64,000 nt of DNA from Asterochloris sp. CNOR1 (Eukaryota > Chlorophyta > Trebouxiophyceae > Trebouxiales > Trebouxiaceae): NCBI GenBank assembly GCA_963969365.1, contig OZ017761.1, positions 372,001-436,000 on the forward strand, read 5' to 3'. The first letter of the stretch is position 1. Each line of letters starts with the position of its first letter. Of the stretch, positions 24,045 through 35,222 are shown piece by piece. The translations under genes were made by a program, and so were the position numbers. The notes under the pieces are model-generated. The model saw only the letters and a program-made list of their open reading frames with translations. It searched no databases and had not been told where the DNA came from.

Positions 24045-27000
24045 ATGGCCACCTCTGATGCTGAGAAGCTCTGGAAGCAGGCAGAAAAGGCCAGGTAGCT
24101 ATGATGAGCAGGACTGAGTGCAACAAGCCATGCTGGATGGCAATAAGGCTGAATGCAGGGAGCCAAGTGTCATGGCGATGCGATTGAAAGCAGACTGGGA
24201 GTCAGCCACTCCCCTTTATGAGAAAGCTGCAACGGCCTTCTCGGTGAGCTTGTCCAGGCACTGGCCTGGGCACAGACAGCAGCATCTGGCCACATCAGGC
24301 GATCAAAGTCAAGTCCAAAGCTGCTGCACACAAATTGCGTCTGGCCACAGCAGCCCACCTGCAGCTGCTGCACACTGAGTCCGGCCTGCAGCAGAGCCTG
24401 CTTCGTGGTGGCTGCAGCTGCAGAAGAACTTCTCCCGGGCCCGGCAGGCAGCAGAGAAGGCTGCAACAGGGCATGAGCGCCAGGGTTCCTCATGGCAGGC
24501 AGCCAAGCAGCTGGAGCGGGCAGGTGAGTGTGACATCCCAGGCCGCTGCTGGTCGTTCTACATGACAGTGAGCACTGTTCTGAAGGCTCCAGTGCCAGGG
24601 GAGAGAGCCAATTTTGGCTGCAGCCAACATCTCCAGCAAGTTGATGGCTGCTGTCAGTAGTCAGCAAGCTGCGTGTGCCATTCCAGACTTTGATTGCAGC
24701 GCTGTGCCGCCAGGATGCACTGTCTTGCGGCACACATGCACAGGGTGCACCCCAGCTGCACAGCTGTGCAGGCTACTTGGCTGACCAGATTTTGGGTTGA
24801 ACATGGCGCATGTGCAATCATACATGCTGGTCATGTGCAGCCAGGTCCAAGCTGGCTGCTCATTGCCACAAAGTTCGGGTTTACGGGCATCTTTGCTGCC
24901 CAGATCATGGGCTGGGCAGGGCCCACAGCCAGCCAGACACTGCTGCATGTCCTGCGCTATGCAGGTGATGGCACACTGAGCCAGGCCACAGGTAGCTGCT
25001 CACTGCTCCATGTACACTGCTGTGCAGGCGACTTTGCCAATCAGATTGCGGACGGGGCGGGAGTCAAGGAGCTGTACATGCGCGCAGGGGAGCTGTACAT
25101 GGAAGCCAGCCGGGCCCCTGCAGCAGCTCAGGCCTTGTCCAAGGGAGCCAAGATTCTGGAAGAGAAGGACCCTCAGGTGATTACTGGGCTGTGGGCTGGA
25201 GTTGGGCAGTGTGGTGGCCGGGACGCCGTGCAGGGAGGCCAGTCTGAGCTGCTGGGCTGGAGGTGGTGGTGCCCATGGCATGCAGCAAGTCACCTGCAAG
25301 TACGACGAGGATGTGAGGTGGTGTCCGCTGCCAGGGGGGGCACGGCGGTCCGCCAGCCACCAGTGGCAGCCCACACTTTGTCTGAGGGCCTCCAGGTGAG
25401 GGCTATGCCCATGGCTTGCTTCAAGGGTGTGGTCTGGGGTCGGCACCTGTGCAGGGAACCCCTTGCAAGCTGAGTGCCGCCAGGCAGAGCATGAAGCTGG
25501 GCGCGCTTCTGAGCCCCAAGAGCAAGGGACGAGATGGGCCTGCAGGTGGGGTCGGGCAAGCTCAAGTTGTTATGTGGTGCCAGGAGTTGAGCAAGGGGGG
25601 CAGTGAGTTTGCTGGTGTCTGACACTCGTCAAGCTGATGCAGACTGCAGAGCTCAGCAGGTGACTTTAGGCTGTTCAGCACTTGGGGGTGTTTTTACGTT
25701 GCAATACATGAAGCAAGTAGAAACATCACGCACCAGCCACCACCTGCCAGCTCCCTCAATGCCACTGGCTGCGCAGGCAGCATACAGCATGTACACCGAG
25801 GCTGTACAGATGCTGGAGGCAGGCGGGCCTGACGGCGTCTCTGGGGACGTCTACCGGCAAGCCATTGGTGAGCTGAGGGCTGCACCGAGGGCCGTTCCTG
25901 GAGCCAGTCGTGCACAGCTGAGTGAGCTCCCGCCATCATGCGCCTGGGAATCACTGCCTGCGGTGGCCATGAATGGCAAGGCACAGCCTTCAAAAGCTGC
26001 AGAGGACACCGGAGACAACTGACCACTGTGCCGGCTCTAGAAGTAACTGTCAAAGCAGCTTGCTGGACACCCCCCTCGCTCATGGCAATATTGTCCCCCC
26101 CGGTGCAGGGTGCCTCATCAGGGGCCAGAAGTTTAGCGAGGCCTCCAGCATGCTCCTCAAGTTTGCAGTGTCCTGCGAGGCGCAGCACATGAGCTCCAGC
26201 CAGTGCAAGGCCTATCTTGGCGCGGTCGTGGTGCTGCTCTATGCTGGCAATGCAGCCGAGGCACAGGCCACCTACCAGGTGAGCTGCCACCGCTGCCACC
26301 GCAGAGGCGCAGGCCTCACTCCAGGTACCCATCCGCCATGCAGACTACAGACAAGCTTCCTGTCTGTGCAGCTGTCATAGGTGGCCACATCTCTCGTCCA
26401 GCCTTGTCTGTGGGCGAGAGGGGGGAATAGGGCTGCGCCCGAGACCACTGTGAGGGGTTTGTCATGTCAGGGTCCAGAGTCTTGCCAGCTGCCCCCCCGT
26501 TGGTGAGGCTGCAAGCCAGATGGCTGCAAGACACCATGCCCAAAGCAGGGCTGTGCCTTGCCTGCAGGATGCACTGGCAGTGGCGCACAGTCCAGGACGG
26601 CCATCCCTCAAGCTGGCAATGTCATGCCTGCAGCAGGACAGTGTCTGCCAAGCAGGCTCGTGGTGATCTTGCAGGATGCCCTAGCAGTGGAGTCCTTCAC
26701 CAGCAGCAAGGAGGCCTTTGCTGCTGATGACCTGATGGAGGCCTTCAGGAGTGGGGATGCTGCCCAAGTGCAGAAGGTGGTGGCCGACAACTTCCTGTTC
26801 AGAGAGCTCGACAACCAGGTCAGCAACTAGGGCTGAGAGGGGGTTAGTGAGCGGCCGCGATTTGCCCTTTCCCTACTTCCACAAGGCAGTGAGCTCTGTT
26901 GGGGTGCTGCAGTCTCTTTCAAGTGACAGCTGACAGTGCTGTGGTGCTGGGTCAGAAGCCTGAACCCTCTTGTAGATCTAGCGGCAGGGGGCTCCTTCCT

Positions 27001-27222
27001 ACTAAGCTCCAGCTGCAGATGCTTAGAAGGTACAACAGAGCTCAGCAAATTCCTGAATGAGACAAAAAGAGTCCCTCAAGATGTTCTTGTGTGCAGGTGG
27101 CCCGCCTAGCCAAGAAGTTACCGAATGGTGACCTTCAAGCACTAGCAAGTGCGCTTGGGGGTGAAGCTCCTCCTGCTCCTGCCATCAGCAAAGAAGAGCT
27201 CGATGAGGATGACCTCACTTAG
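24045..27222 (+). CDS. NAPG: Gamma-SNAP (soluble NSF attachment protein gamma)
   Basis: SNAPs recruit the ATPase NSF to SNARE complexes so that these are taken apart after membrane fusion. There are eight exons in phase: 24045-24094, 24159-24243, 24424-24523, 25028-25176, 25777-25867, 26109-26278, 26675-26818 and 27097-27222, giving 304 residues against about 312 in mammals. The helical TPR-like repeats typical of the family are visible: LKADWESATPLYEKAATAF, QAAKQLERAG, KELYMRAGELYMEASR, AAYSMYTEAVQMLEAGG and GQKFSEASSMLLKFA. The C-terminus EELDEDDLT is acidic as in gamma-SNAPs. The sequence follows gamma rather than alpha SNAP, in particular over the region FRSGDAAQVQKVVADN. It lies downstream of the micro-protein ORF by 14 nt. 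Introns 3 and 6 contain decayed copies of the following exon edge. Confidence 0.92.
24770..25060 (+). repeat. Copies of gamma-SNAP exon 4 start in intron 3
   Basis: Exon 4 begins at 25028 after TGTGCAG with GCGACTTTGCCAATCAGATT. Relatives occur at about 24769-24805 (TGTGCAGGCTACTTGGCTGACCAGAT is the full stretch, split here as TGTGCAGGCTACTTGG and CTGACCAGAT) and 24889-24925 (CATCTTTGCTGCCCAGATCA). Both lie in the intron and would not preserve the SNAP match. Confidence 0.7.
26562..26695 (+). repeat. Copy of gamma-SNAP exon 7 start in intron 6
   Basis: Exon 7 starts at 26675 with GATGCCCTAGCAGTGGAG after a TTGCAG acceptor. At about 26562-26590 the intron has TGCCTGCAG then GATGCACTGGCAGTGGCG. 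The downstream copy gives the family match (DALAVESF). Confidence 0.75.
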
Positions 27223-27684
27223 GCTGTACACTGTGCATTTTATGCATGTCAAGCTTGATCGGCTGCTTCCACTCGTATATTGTTACAAACACCCCGAACC
27301 CCCCGAGTGAATCAAGGAGCCTTGCTTTCAGGTGTCAAATGTTGGTGCATGCAGATTTGCTTGCAAATCATGAGGGGTTTGTTCAGCCGCCAGGCTCTGC
27401 GGGTGGGGGGTTCAATTCAGTGACTCAGGGCAACAACTGCAAGCAGTCCAATACCTCTGATGCATCAACAGCCCAACTTTGCCAGACATGCCTTCTGCTA
27501 TGACCTGTGCAGGGGCGTCATTGAGGCGTACCTAACTATGCTGTTAACAGTGAACAATACCGGCGCCACCCAAAAAGTGCTGCCTGCCAGCTAGATCTAG
27601 GGTCTATACTGCAGGGGCGGCCCTGTGTGTCTGTCAGTGCTGGAAACACAAAAGGTCTGCTTTGTTGTCAACATCATCAGGAGC
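27223..27684. other. Convergent intergenic region, gamma-SNAP and Pro/Ala gene 3' ends
   Basis: About 460 bp lie between the gamma-SNAP stop and the likely end of the minus-strand Pro/Ala gene. It should hold two 3' UTRs. The short plus-strand frame at 27246-27503 has no recognisable features. I see nothing else. Confidence 0.4.
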
Positions 27685-29943
27685 TTATGCCTGCTGGAGC
27701 AGCCCTGCACCGCATGCCATCACCCATCAGGAAAATGCAAACAAGCAACATAGAGCGCCAGCTGCTGCAATATTACGTAGAATTTGAGCAAGACGTGATG
27801 CCCCAAAATGGGTCCAAGATGAGGCAGTGGACGCAAGAGGTGGAGTCCTGCCGTGTAACAAGGGCACAAGCAGACAAAACAACATTTGTGACCCACATGC
27901 ACCCTGTGATCAAGACCCAGGATGTCATCTTGACAAATGCCCCATGGCTGCAGCAGCCACCCACCACGTGCGGGCGCAGACAGTGCTGCGGGTGCTGGCG
28001 CGGGGGCTTTGCCAGGGGCTGGTGCTGGTGCCTTTGCAGGGCTCTTGGCCTGCAGCAGGCCGCGTGCAGGTGCGGAGAGGGCTGCAGGTGCTGGCACTGG
28101 TGCCTTGCCTGGGGCTGGTGCTGGTGCATGTGCAGGGCTCTTGGCCTGTAGCAGACCTGCAGGCAAAACAGGACTAGACAGGTAAGAACACGATACATTC
28201 AACAGGCCTTGGGACTGCAGCCCTGAGGGGCAACACCCAGGGCCACGATTGAGTCAGCAAGAAGTGATTGTGTAAAGTTGACAGGATCCTCACTTCGAGG
28301 TGACACACTGCCTGCGGCGTTTCCTGCCTGAACACTAGGGTTATGTTGGCAAGCGGTACGGAGCAGCATGTGACTCACCACGCGCAGGTGCTGACAGGGC
28401 TCCAGGCGCTGGCGCTGGGGCCTTGCCTGGGGCAGGTGCGGGTGCGTGTGCAGGGCTCTTCGCCTGCAGCAGGCCGCGTGCGGGGGCGGAGAGAGCGCCA
28501 GGTGCCGGTGCTGGGGCCTTGCCTGGGGCAGGTGCAGGCGCGTGTGCAGGGCTCTTGGCCTGTAGCAGACCTGCAGGCAGAAAGGCGAGGAGTGACGTGT
28601 TGGGACCCCACCATTTCATGCCAGCTCAGCTATGTGACAACTACATGAAAACAAGTCCAGCCATGACATGCAGAGGACTGCTAGTATAATGCTAGTTCCC
28701 AGCACTATGCATGTCCTGCAGGCTTCCAAGTCTACAGCGAGCGCTGCAGCCCAGGTGCTGCCGCTTTGTTGCTGTGTGACCCTGAAGTGACCCATGGTGA
28801 AATGGTGCTCGCAGAGCAGTGCTGAGCAGTCCACATGCGCAGAGGAGCTCAGAGCACCTGTGTAACGGCGCTCATGCAGGCAGCCTCCCCTGCAAAGTAA
28901 CAGCACATGCTCCTACACAGGTCATGCTGTTGAAGTCTTGAACTCACCGCGTGCGGGTGCAGAAAGCGCGCCAGGCGCTGCTGCTGGCGCCTTGCCTGGG
29001 GCGGGTGCTGGTGCCTTTGCAGGGCTCTTGGCCTGCAGCAGGCCGCGTGCGGGTGCGGAGAGGGCTGCAGGTGCTGGCACTGGTGCCTTGCCTGGGGCTG
29101 GTGCTGGTGCGTGTGCAGGGCTCTTGGCCTGTAGCAGACCGCGTGCGGGGGCGGACAGAGCGCCAGGCGCCGGTGCTGGGGCCTTGCCTGGGGCAGGTGC
29201 AGGTGCGTGTGCAGGGCTCTTGGCCTGCAGCAGACCTGCAGGCAAGTGGCATGGTCCCATCACGCCGTTCAAACACCAGCTGTGTTATTGTAGATGATCT
29301 TGAACCTTGCAACAAAATTAGCCTTGCACCGAGGACACCTTGAGGCACAGATAGGGAGCTCAGAGGCAAGCAAAGCTGGATGGCTGAAGTTTTGTGCTGG
29401 GCCGCCGCTGCAGATCAACTACAGCACAGAGGGAATTGCATGCTGTGCAGCTGGCATCATGATTGGTGTTCAGGAGCAACACAGGCAAGACCAGGCAGCA
29501 AAGAAAGCTGGCAGTTGGTTAAAAAAGATGCTACCCATGCATGTGACGCTGCCTTGTGGAGGAGTGTGGCAATGACACACACAGGGGCACTAGGCCCTGC
29601 CCAGCAGCTTGGGGGACCAGGATTGAGGTTTTCATAATCAACGTGTGATGCAGTCGTCATGCTGGAGGCCACCTTATACATGCACATAGATTCCCCGGCG
29701 TTGATGCTGTTGGGCGCTGACTAAGCTGATGGGATATAGAGGACGCATGCGTTCAAGGTCAGCATGCTGCCCTGCCCATGAGGTCCCTGAGGGCTCCCGT
29801 ATGCTAGAGATGCCCTCAAGTGTTCAGGATGTGCTTGAGATCAAACATGGCAACTCACCGCGCCTGCCTCCCAGGACCCCTGTCTCCAAGCCTGAGGCCT
29901 GCCCCAGCACTCCAGCCAGCAGGACCAGAGCAGACCACTTCAT
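27685..29943 (-). CDS. Secreted Pro/Ala-rich repeat protein (HRGP/arabinogalactan-like)
   Basis: The first exon, 29859-29943, encodes a classic signal peptide (MKWSALVLLAGVLGQASG). Three further exons, 28948-29235, 28379-28570 and 27965-28156, carry three, two and two copies of a 32-residue unit that begins GLLQAKSPAHAPAPAPGK and ends ALSAPAR. Every junction is phase 1, so any exon can be added or lost in frame. A last exon of about 20 nt (27685-27704), reading GLLQQA then stop, would fit, but it is a guess. The dense Ala-Pro dipeptides are the type hydroxylated and O-glycosylated in algal and plant cell-wall glycoproteins. A wall or mucilage role is inferred. Excluding the tail, the mature protein would be about 230 residues and almost pure repeat. 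No GPI signal is resolved. Confidence 0.65.
27965..29235 (-). repeat. Seven-copy 96-bp coding repeat in three duplicated exons
   Basis: Exon lengths are exactly 288, 192 and 192 bp, i.e. 3, 2 and 2 units of 96 bp. Exon edges are near-identical: each begins GTCTGCT or GTCTGCA after a CCTGCAG acceptor and ends in a CG..G before a GTGAG or GTGGG donor. Units differ by a few substitutions (HAPAPAP versus KAPAPAP, APAPAPG versus APVPAPA), so amplification is recent but not brand new. Confidence 0.85.
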
Positions 29944-31104
29944 AACTGCAGACAGGAAGAAAACTTCTGAGTGCTTAGGAGGTTATTGTGCTGTGCTAAC
30001 AATGATCCAGAATGCTGAACGGCCGATGGCCCCCGATCTCGGCCGTGCATCTGAAGCACGTGCCACCCAGCCGCTTGGCAGCAGCATCCCTGGGTGGGAA
30101 AAGCAAAGTTACGCCTGCCCGACAGGAGTTGACCAAGACGCCTCACCGTGTCTTGAAGAGGAGCTGCGAGGAGCCTCGAAGGAGGATGGCGGCCGTGCAA
30201 GTGTGCTCTCAGTGTTTGCTTGTTAGGTTTCCTCCTTTCTTTCCATTTTTGCCATATGCTGAATCGTTTGCTCGTCGATTGGATCAGCTCGAACACACGT
30301 GCTGCTGTCTTACAACACCTCAGATTGTTCCGGATCTGCGCTCAGCATAGTAGCGTTCATGCTGAGCTTGTGACGTGTGAGAACTTCTGTGGACAGACAT
30401 GGGCGTGTGGCTGACCGGTACTACTTGGCAGCGAGCTTGCGCTCTGCTTCCTGCCTGTTCTCGATTGTCTTCACCATGGCCCTGCTCGTGCACGCTCTGT
30501 GTGCCCTGCCTCTGAAAGCTGTGCATGAGGGCGGCCACCTTGCATATCATGAGTGGGTGCAGCCACAAACAGTGCCCAAGCCTCTACATTACACCCTGCA
30601 ATGGCTGAGCATCAAGCGATCGCATACCTTGGCACCACCAGCATGGCTGCCCTTTGATAAGGAATGGATGGTGCGAGTGCTGAAAGGCTGGTGGTGGCTT
30701 TGACAATTTCGTAATTTATTCCAATGGTCTGCAGCACCCTTCAGGGTGCCGTTTGAGCTGGCGATAGTAGTTATGACAGCTCCCCAAGGACTGGTGTCTG
30801 CCAATTTGTCTAGCTCAGTTTCATGTTCAGTGGGTGCCACATGTGTCCCTGGCATACAGCATCAGTCAGAAAGAAGCTTGCCTCTCATGCTTCATTCAGC
30901 TATCTGCGCGCATGCTATCCGCACAGCTGAGGCATCCTGCTGGACCTGCTGCTGAAGTTTGCTCTTAAACACTTATGTGATGGAGCAGTGGGCCTGAATG
31001 TGTGGGATGATCTCAAAAATGTTTGAGCTCTTGCACTCATCACAAATCCTCCGTAAAGGGGATGAAGAAGGGCATTTAGCAATGGGCAAACGCACAGGGT
31101 CATG
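29944..31104. other. Intergenic region with one ambiguous ORF pair near 30.4-30.7 kb
   Basis: This 1.16 kb stretch lies upstream of the Pro/Ala gene and downstream of the de-epoxidase stop. A plus-strand frame at 30476-30703 starts MALLVHALCALPLKAVHEGG and ends at a stop. On the other strand a segment reading MVKTIENRQEAERKLAAK then stop (about 30424-30480) looks like a charged C-terminus and could join, through a splice, to a short upstream exon near 30640. Neither has a known relative that I recognise. The rest looks non-coding. Confidence 0.3.
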
Positions 31105-34100
31105 TCACCTGGCAGACCCGTAATTGCCGCTGCCACCACCAAAGATGGCTCGGAAGGGGCCCCAGTTCAGCCAACTGGGCAGATTGCTGCCATACTGCCG
31201 CTCAATGCCCTCCAGGTATTTCTCAGCATCACTGAGGTCCCTCCTGAACTCTTCAGCCGCAATCTTTTCCTCGTCCGTGAGCTGCTTGAAAAGATTCTGC
31301 GCAAGCAGAAGCAGAACATTAAATTCAGGCAGCATGTGTGAGCAAAATGAAAATGACAGGTCTGGGAGGCCCTGTGGCAGCAGAAGCATTGAAGTGTGTG
31401 ACAGCAGCCCTCAGGTGCTGCCATGCTGGCTTGGCATGGTGGCCAGAAAGCATTGAGCTGCTTCAAGGGGTTGAACGTGGGCAGATGCAACGTAAGCATG
31501 TCAGGGCACCGGTCAGGCGCAAGGATAGGCATTTTTTGCAGCCAGAGATGGCTACACCGTGCTGAAAGGGCACATACTGGGAGCAACAGGTCAGCAACAA
31601 TCAGATAGCAGCGATTGCGCACCTGTTCGATGACTGTGAAGCCCTTGCCAAAGGATGTCAGGTCTTTCTCCAGCTCTCCCTCCACTGCGCGCACCTCATT
31701 TTCTGCGAAGCGCTCAGCCTGCAGTCAGATACAGCTTTGCTTGGTTCATGTTGGCCTTTGATTCAGTAACGGCCTCAGTATACATTGAGCTTCGGCCTAG
31801 CATGGTCTGGCTGTAGCTAGGCACCATCACCAAACCAGCTGACACTGATGCAAGCAATGCAGTTGTGTGCAGCCATTGGACAGGCTGCAGCCACAGCTGA
31901 CATCAATACAAGCAGTGCTTCAGGCAGAGGAATCCACCCATTGGCAGTCAGTCTGATGCACGGTTTGACGACACACGGATGCCGCTTGCCACTGCATGCA
32001 CCCTGCATTGGTTGCTGGCACACCAGTGCAGCCGGCAGGACAACCCTGCTGATGCACCTTGAGGTCGCAAGTCCAGTCCAGAGGTAGTCACACCACCACC
32101 TGGCCACCTTCAGGCTGTGTGCTCACCTTTGCGAGCAGGCCCTTTGGCTCAGGGTGGGGGCCGCAGGAGTTGTCTGTGACTTTGAAGTCCTCCCACTTCA
32201 GGCCAGCCTTCTTGACAGACTCCTTGAACTGCGGCAGGTACTGCTCTGGCAGAGATGGAGACCTGCAGGTGGGAATCAGAGCTTGTCGCTGCTTGCAGCA
32301 AACCACTGGCTCCTTGAACTGAGGCAGGTGCTGCTCTGGCAGCAAGGACCTGCAGGCCAGCAGCAGAGCTGCAGGGTGTTTGTGGCAAGACCTGAACTGA
32401 AGCGTTTGCTGCTTTGCCAGCAGGGGGAATCAGCAGGCGGGCAGCAGAGCTCTGCGGCTTGCAAGCCAGGTTGGCTCTATAGCGCGAGGCAGGTGTTGCC
32501 CTTCAGAGGATGGTGGCACGCAGCGGCCTTCCAGCTAGCAAGCAGGGCTGTCAGTGATGTACTGCTGGGGTCAGAGACACCGTGATCCCCCTGGCCCACC
32601 TGCTGTAGATTGTTGCACCCCCGTAGCCCTTCCAAGCATCGTTGTTGCCGATGTAGAAGATGACAACATACTCGTCAGGCTTGGAGTCCAGAATGTACCA
32701 TGTGTCTTCATAGTGAAGGTACTCATTGTTGCCGTTGTAGAGGATGGCAGGGTTCTCTTGCTGGAGGGCAGAGGACAAAGTCAAGCAGAGCAAAACTTGC
32801 TGCATCTGGCGGTTGCCAGCCCCTGCCAGGCCAAGCATTGGCACACAAGGGTTTGGTTTGTTGCTGGATGTCACAAGGGCTCGGCAGCGTGTCAGCCAAG
32901 AGCCTGTCAATGAACACAGCATGGCAAGCAGAGGGCACCAAGCAGCTGTGCTGACCAAGAGCAGGGCTTGCTGCATGCGGCGGCTGCCACACCCACAGAC
33001 CAGCATAGCAGCTTTCCAGCGCGACAACATGGCATGCTACATGTGGCGGCTACCAGGACCCGCCCAGGCAGCCACCAAGCACATGACATGTAGCCTCTCT
33101 CACAGCAATGCCGAGTGGCACATGTCGCCAGCACCTGGCAGGCCAGCCACAAGCATACCACAGGCGGGCCTTCCTCACGGCAGGTGCAGGTGGCACCAGT
33201 TGCCAGCACCCTTCACGCCCCAGCAGTAGCACATATAGCGGGTGACTCAGCTGCCAGGCCACCACAGAGGCATCTGACTGCCAGCACCCACTAAGCCCAG
33301 CAGTTACGCACATAACAAGTCCTCCTCAGGGCGCTGCAGAATGCGCTCATGGCCAGCATCCGTGTGGTGAGGCAATGCAAGTCAGACAATGAACAACACT
33401 GGGCAGACAGGTCACGTGTGTCCCCGGTACTCTAGTGGGTGCTAAATGCCAGCCTCCACAAGAACAGTTGCGTGGGGTCAGACCACTCTACAGCACGCAC
33501 CTGCTTGAACGTCTGGACCACACTGCGCTCAATGAAGTCACTGTCCCGCTTCTTGATGCGCCAGTTGATCTTGCCATACAGCCTGCCTGCAGCAGCCACA
33601 GGCGAACTGTGATCATGTCATGCAAGCACGGCTATACTTGCATGTGCAAAACAGCTTGTCTGCAGACAGAAGTGCACAGTGCACAGTGCATGCTGCACCC
33701 TTAAGCTGCTCTGCTAGCCCTGGAGGCCGCACCGGCTGCCCCCTGGGCTGTGCATCCATGGGGGCAACTCTGATTCAATTGCAGGCTGTGCCCCAGCTTG
33801 GCCTGGCTACCACACGTTGTGGCAGACGCAGCTGAGCTGTCCCTCACCTGGCTCAGGCACTCCAAAGTAGTGCTCCTGGCAGTCAAATGTGTCAAATAAG
33901 GGGTTCAAGCCTGCAGTGATGTACCAGCGACCCTGCAGGACACAGCTGGTCAGCTCTGAGTGAATGTGTGGTGCACTTGTGCTGCACAGGCAATGCCATT
34001 GGCAATGCAATGGGCAATCAAGCACAGGCATGCAGTTGACCACTCATCTGCCTGTAAGTGGGCACACAGCCGGCCAATCAGCTGCAAATAGCAGGCCTGC

Positions 34101-35222
34101 ACATGTTTCTTCCTCGGCGACATGCAGAGCACTCAGCTGAAGGGCAAGCACAGCAGCAAGAAGCCTGCAGCCAACCTGATACTACCAATCTCAGCCCTCA
34201 GCGGCTTGCCTGAAACATGTTCAGGTCGAAGGATTTGTCCAGGTCCTCCTCCTTTGGCACCTTGAACTTTTGGTCCACACGCTGGGGCACGCACTTCTTG
34301 TCGCTCACAGCACAGGCATTGAACGTCTGGATGGCCTGGTCATTGTATAGATCTCCGCAGCGAATCTGCATGGGCGCATGCACTATTTTTGGAGACATGG
34401 TTGACATTGCAAAGGTCCTTGCATGATCTATGCACTGACGGCCAGATTGGTAGTCAGCGGAGAAGCGGTGCACAACACATATACTGATCTCAGCAGCAAA
34501 CCTGGTCTGCCTGGCTCCATTCAAGTATGCTTGTCTGGCACATGTGCTTTTTGCACAGGCCAATCCGTATGAAGCCTTGTGGCACTGACCTGGCAGTCTG
34601 TCTCATCAGCGCGTCCATTGCAGCCTTGTAGGCACAGCAGGCTTTCAAAGCACTGCACGTCTGCTATGCATTCCGCCAGTTGCAGCTGCATGTCAACACA
34701 ACAGGCTCAGCAGCAGCATGGTATCACTTCCAAGGATTGGCTGCCTCCGAGGACAAGAGCATGGCCTGCTCAAGAGCAGATGTCACCTGGCAGTTGCCCA
34801 ACAGGCATGTCCCAGTCTTGACGATGTCTGCTGCCCTGCCAGGGCCTGCACGCAAAGCAGGTGGCCATGTCAAGCAGCTTGGCAGCTACTTGGCATGCCA
34901 GTCAGCATCTGCTGTGCTGCTGCGGTGTGGCAGTCAATTCTGTACCTGCCAAGAGGACTGCAGATGCTAGCAGTCCCATTGCAGCACTCCCCGCCGCCAG
35001 GCGTGGCCGCTGCAGCATCTGCAGTGGTCCTTCAGACTTGCTGTCAGAGGGCTCCTGCTGCCAGGCGGCCCGGCAGCACTGCCAGTGGCGCTGCCCTCTC
35101 AGCACAGACTGTTGCCGGGCAGCATCCCTCTGGGGGGCAATCCAAGCACTGCTTGGACGCGGGTTCATCCTGGAATGCCAGCACATTGCAGGGTGGCTGA
35201 GGCCGGTGGCTGGGACTGCCAT
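31105..35222 (-). CDS. VDE: Violaxanthin de-epoxidase, plant type
   Basis: This lumenal lipocalin enzyme turns violaxanthin into antheraxanthin and zeaxanthin at low lumen pH, using ascorbate, for dissipation of excess light. There are ten exons in phase: 34946-35222, 34787-34845, 34590-34685, 34210-34365, 33848-33932, 33501-33586, 32600-32760, 32127-32262, 31623-31718 and 31105-31296, giving 447 residues. Residues 1-95 are a bipartite transit peptide: an Arg/Ser-rich stretch, then the hydrophobic lumen signal [12 protein letters not shown]. The Cys-rich domain follows ([45 protein letters not shown]), then the lipocalin barrel ([51 protein letters not shown]) and a Glu/Lys-rich C-terminal helix. 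I count twelve of the conserved cysteines. The start at 35222 is the likeliest of three ATGs. One intron, after 34210, begins with GC. Confidence 0.95.
32088..32360 (-). repeat. Decayed copy of VDE exon 8 edge in the neighbouring intron
   Basis: The start of exon 8 at 32222-32275, including its CTGCAG acceptor, is repeated at about 32312-32360. Read on the minus strand, the copy says [14 protein letters not shown] where the exon says [14 protein letters not shown]. The copy sits in the intron between exons 7 and 8 and is not needed for a continuous reading frame. Confidence 0.75.
32761..33480 (-). repeat. Degenerate tandem array in VDE intron 6
   Basis: The 740-bp intron holds a loose series of units that share a core of the form TGCTGCAT followed by GGCGGCTGCCA, seen near 32800, 32970, 33035, 33120 and 33200-33280. 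Spacing is about 60 to 100 bp and identity is patchy. No coding role is apparent. Confidence 0.55.

Noticed and set aside
27627-28151. Plus-strand 174-codon ORF ending in Cys/Gly/Trp-rich sequence
   Set aside because: Its second half is antisense to the Pro/Ala repeat exons, which have a signal-peptide exon and consistent phases. The first half (ERQLLQYYVEFEQDV...) looks protein-like but has no partner exon.
32760-33300. Transposon or satellite in VDE intron 6
   Set aside because: Units are loose, short and without terminal repeats or target-site duplication; local duplication explains them better.
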